Of a DNA stretch of 15,815 nt, positions 13,810-15,815 are shown in pieces. This DNA is from CAYONQ01 sp964405375. Its GTDB lineage: Bacteria > Planctomycetota > Phycisphaerae > Sedimentisphaerales > Anaerobacaceae. The number at the start of each line of letters is the position of its first letter. The first letter of the stretch is position 1. A model generated the notes under the pieces. That model did not search any database. It saw nothing but the letters and a program-made list of their open reading frames with translations, and was not told where the DNA came from. The position numbers were made by a program, and so were the translations under genes. The stretch is from positions 1-15,815 of the forward strand of contig CAYONQ010000067.1 in assembly GCA_964405375.1 (NCBI GenBank). Direction: 5' to 3'.

Positions 13810-14856
13810 ATGGTAAAAAAGCTTACGCCAATTTGCATAGTTGGGATTATTTGTTTAGCCGGCTGTTTGGAAAGCCAGTCTGTCAAAAGTAGCACCAAGC
13901 GGCGAATTGATACGCCGGCCGGTATGATTGAGTATCTTCAAAGCCGTCGGCTGCCGGCGCTGGAATCGGTCGAGGTCTGGGAAAACGAGTATGGGCCGGG
14001 GCTAAAAATTACTACCGCACATTATGAGATTTTCACAACGCTTCTGGATCCGTTGATGCTCTCGCAGGTTCCCGGCTTTATAGAATCAGCTTATCGCGGC
14101 TACAACGGCCAACTGCCCAGTCCCATCGAGACGAGAGGCAGATTTACCGCTTATCTCTTTGCCAAGCGCGAGCAGTGGGAGGATTTTACGAGGGGCTTCA
14201 CCGGCCCGCAGGCGGCTTTGTATTGCAAGATAAAGGCCGGTGCGTATTATCTAAATGGGGTGTGCGTGTCATACAATATCGGCAGAGAGCGGACGTTCTC
14301 TGTTATCGGGCACGAGGGATGGCATCAATTTAACAGCAGGCACTTCAAGTTTCGGCTGCCGAGCTGGCTCGACGAAGGTATCGCAATGCTGTTCGAGGCC
14401 AGCAGATATGACAGGGGGTTGTTTTATTTTGAGCCGGACGGGAATTTGAACCGATTGGGTGCATTGAAGAAGACGCTGATGAAGAACAAGATGATACCGC
14501 TGAAAGAATTGATAGCCCTGAATCCCGGTGAGGTTCTCGCCGCCAATGAAGATGATGCCGTGATGGCCTTTTACGCACAGTCGTATGCACTGGTGCGATT
14601 TCTGCGGGAGGCCGATTACGGCAAACGGCTTGCTAATTATCACAATCTGCTGCTGGATGGCTTGAGGGGGGATTGGCATCTCAGTGAAGAACTTCGAAGA
14701 GTCGCAGCGGATAGAAACATCCCGTTGACCGTCCGCTGGAACCGGGCCGTCGGCTCAGAATTATTCAAGCGGTATATCGGTGATGATTTTAGCAGAATTG
14801 AGCAGGAATACATAACCTTCTGCAGGAAGATAACTTATCACATACACTTTAAGTAA
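13810..14856 (+). CDS. Lipoprotein zinc metalloprotease-like protein (HEXXH, gluzincin type)
   Basis: A 348-residue protein with a lipoprotein signal peptide: a basic start (MVKK), a hydrophobic core, and lipobox LAGC with Cys19. The mature protein is therefore predicted to be exported and membrane-anchored. The catalytic motif is HEGWHQF with His168, Glu169 and His172; WLDEGIAMLFE follows 14 residues later, and Glu189 is the likely third zinc ligand. This H-E-x-x-H ... W-L-x-E-G-x-A arrangement is typical of peptidase MA / DUF1570-like families common in Planctomycetota. No other enzyme domain is visible, and the substrate is unknown. It follows AMMECR1 by 37 bp, in a gap made of GAATAGT repeats, and may be part of the same transcript. 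The ribosome binding site is weak. Confidence 0.85.
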   Translation: MVKKLTPICIVGIICLAGCLESQSVKSSTKRRIDTPAGMIEYLQSRRLPALESVEVWENEYGPGLKITTAHYEIFTTLLDPLMLSQVPGFIESAYRGYNGQLPSPIETRGRFTAYLFAKREQWEDFTRGFTGPQAALYCKIKAGAYYLNGVCVSYNIGRERTFSVIGHEGWHQFNSRHFKFRLPSWLDEGIAMLFEASRYDRGLFYFEPDGNLNRLGALKKTLMKNKMIPLKELIALNPGEVLAANEDDAVMAFYAQSYALVRFLREADYGKRLANYHNLLLDGLRGDWHLSEELRRVAADRNIPLTVRWNRAVGSELFKRYIGDDFSRIEQEYITFCRKITYHIHFK

Positions 14857-14860
14857 CTAA

Positions 14861-14887
14861 CTCAAACTGACCGTTGGTCAGTTTGAG
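14861..14887 (+). repeat. Perfect 12-bp hairpin after the lipoprotein gene
   Basis: CTCAAACTGACC (14861-14872) and GGTCAGTTTGAG (14876-14887) form a perfect stem with a 3-nt loop, four bases after the stop codon. It could help end or stabilise the upstream message. No T-run follows. The right arm recurs as a direct copy at 15020-15031. Confidence 0.7.
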
Positions 14888-14924
14888 AATGCAAAAATCA
14901 AAGTTAAAAATGCAAAACTGTGGA

Positions 14925-14943
14925 ATCCCGACAGGGTCGGGAT
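14925..14943. repeat. Palindrome ATCCCGAC-AGG-GTCGGGAT
   Basis: A perfect 8-bp stem with a 3-nt loop. It resembles the short dispersed palindromes elsewhere in the window and overlaps the ATG of a possible 24-codon ORF. Confidence 0.65.
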
Positions 14944-15016
14944 GGCTATTTTCATTATAGTTTTGTTTTCCATAATTGTGTATCACATAATGGTTTATAT
15001 TGGTTCTTGGCAATAA
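14942..15016 (+). CDS. Possible 24-residue hydrophobic membrane micropeptide
   Basis: The ATG at 14942 opens a 24-codon frame encoding a peptide that starts MAIFIIVLFSIIVYHI and ends YIGSWQ, almost entirely hydrophobic and long enough to cross a membrane once. The only ribosome-binding-like sequence (AGGGTCGGG) is part of the palindrome at 14925-14943. Single-span peptides of this size include type I toxins and small membrane regulators, but I recognise no family. AT-rich intergenic DNA can give such a frame by chance. Confidence 0.25.
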   Translation: MAIFIIVLFSIIVYHIMVYIGSWQ

Positions 15017-15019
15017 ATC

Positions 15020-15031
15020 GGTCAGTTTGAG
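15020..15031 (+). repeat. Direct copy of GGTCAGTTTGAG
   Basis: This matches exactly the right arm of the hairpin at 14861-14887 and is followed by TAACTA, as in mirror form before the first copy. The two direct copies bracket 132 bp containing a palindrome, an AT-rich repeat and the micropeptide frame. It lies just upstream of the maf start. Confidence 0.7.
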
Positions 15032-15043
15032 TAACTACGAGTT

Positions 15044-15625
15044 TTGAATCATCAGTTGTCCATCATACTCGCATCGGCATCACCCCGGCGAAGAGAATTA
15101 TTGGCCGAGGCCGGCTATAAGTTTGTTTCTATTGCCCCGGATATTGATGAGTCGGCATTTGCGACCGACAATACAGCGGCCTGTGAATGTGCCGAACGAT
15201 TGGCGTTAGCCAAGGCAAAGAGCGTGGCTGTAAGGCATACCGACTGTTTGGTAATAGGCGCCGATACCGTTGTTGATTTTGCCGGCGAAATAATCGGTAA
15301 GCCGGCTGACGCAGAACAGGCCGAGCAGATTACCAGGAAGCTGTTTAGTGCGCCTCATAAGGTGATAACCGCCGTTGCGATTGTTCGGCTAAATGATGGT
15401 ATTGAGATTGTTGAAAGTGAAACAACGGTTGTTTATCCGAAAAAATTGACTGATGAGCAGATAGCAGAGCATATCGAAAGCGGCTGCTGGCGTGATAAGG
15501 CGGGCGCCTATGCGATAAAGGAAAACGGCGATGAGTTTGTCGAGAAAATAGAAGGCAGCTTGACGAATGTGATGGGGCTGCCGATGGAGCTATTGGGCGG
15601 GCTGTTGGGGAGAATTGTAGATTAG
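15044..15625 (+). CDS. maf: Maf-family nucleoside triphosphate pyrophosphatase
   Basis: Maf proteins hydrolyse non-canonical or excess nucleoside triphosphates to monophosphates in the cytosol and are linked to septum arrest. The 193-residue product has the family motifs in order: LASASPRRRELL (substrate-binding Arg pair), DIDESA, ERLALAKA, VIGADTVVDFAGEIIGKP, and ESGCWRDKAGAYAIKENG. The S-G-x...D-K-A-G-x-Y-x-I pattern favours the YhdE-like dTTP/UTP subgroup over the YceF m7GTP subgroup. An in-frame TAA at 15032 excludes earlier starts, and there is no ATG near the N-terminus, so translation must begin at TTG 15044 (GAG five bases upstream) or TTG 15056, just before the SIILASASPRR core. Non-ATG initiation is thus required. 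Confidence 0.93.
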   Translation: MNHQLSIILASASPRRRELLAEAGYKFVSIAPDIDESAFATDNTAACECAERLALAKAKSVAVRHTDCLVIGADTVVDFAGEIIGKPADAEQAEQITRKLFSAPHKVITAVAIVRLNDGIEIVESETTVVYPKKLTDEQIAEHIESGCWRDKAGAYAIKENGDEFVEKIEGSLTNVMGLPMELLGGLLGRIVD

Positions 15626-15742
15626 AATTATCTGGAATTTTTAAAAAACACCGGTTTTTGGGGTTTATTTTAAGGTGGGATGTGGGTTTTTGGGGTTAAA
15701 AATGAGGGTTGGTGGGTTGGCTTGGGTGGTTTGGGTGAGATG

Positions 15743-15815
15743 GGTAAGAAAAAAATGGAGAAAAATGGAGAAAAATGAAGAAAAATAGAGAAAAAATGCA
15801 AAAAATTGAGAAAAA
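15743..15815. repeat. Phased A-tract array, inverted relative to the one at 8026-8170
   Basis: AAAAATGGAG, AAAAATGAAG and AAAAATAGAG units recur every 9-11 bp up to the window edge. Read on the minus strand this is the same TTTTTCTC pattern as at 8026-8170. The 15626-15742 stretch before it is GT-rich low-complexity sequence with no gene; a weak AAAAAC/GTTTTT hairpin near 15642-15657 may end the maf transcript. Confidence 0.75.

Overview
The window looks like a bacterial chromosome segment from a Planctomycetota lineage, most likely Phycisphaerae or a related group. This is inferred from gene content and repeat style, not from any marker gene. Supporting signs are an ispE-spoVG pair whose SpoVG carries a zinc-ribbon insert, a FlgM-like protein, a DedA/AMMECR1/lipoprotein-metalloprotease cluster, and many small dispersed palindromic repeats between and inside genes.

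Positions 1-7800 hold a compact type II-C CRISPR-Cas locus. A CRISPR array that runs off the left edge has 35 repeats of 36 bp and 34 spacers of exactly 30 bp. It is followed on the minus strand by cas2, cas1 and a catalytically intact 1198-residue cas9, so the operon reads cas9-cas1-cas2 towards the array. A tracrRNA gene lies just upstream of cas9 on the plus strand, with its own promoter, a 36-nt anti-repeat and a terminator. There is no csn2 or cas4. Every repeat ends in a perfect TATAAT with a TTGCAC 16 bp upstream, so each spacer probably has its own promoter, as known for Neisseria type II-C. Array and tracrRNA are transcribed rightwards and the cas genes leftwards.

Positions 7800-8590 carry no clear gene. 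They hold two strong hairpins, a CACGAA-type simple repeat, an array of T-tracts phased at about 10 bp (predicted curved DNA), and a possible sigma-28 promoter ahead of a FlgM-like gene (8587-8868).

Positions 9071-11176 on the minus strand hold ispE-spoVG (MEP isoprenoid pathway and an RNA/DNA-binding regulator) and a two-gene unit of a 60-residue protein overlapping a nucleotidyltransferase. Positions 11439-15625 on the plus strand hold a pentapeptide-repeat potassium channel split by a one-base frameshift, a DedA/VTT membrane protein, an AMMECR1 protein, a HEXXH lipoprotein, and Maf. The window ends in a second phased A-tract array, in the opposite orientation to the first.

The most unusual points are: a dispersed repeat inserted in frame inside cas1; overlapping divergent promoters at the tracrRNA anti-repeat; the abrupt base-composition change between cas9 and cas1; the SpoVG zinc ribbon; the frameshifted channel; and the two phased A-tract arrays.
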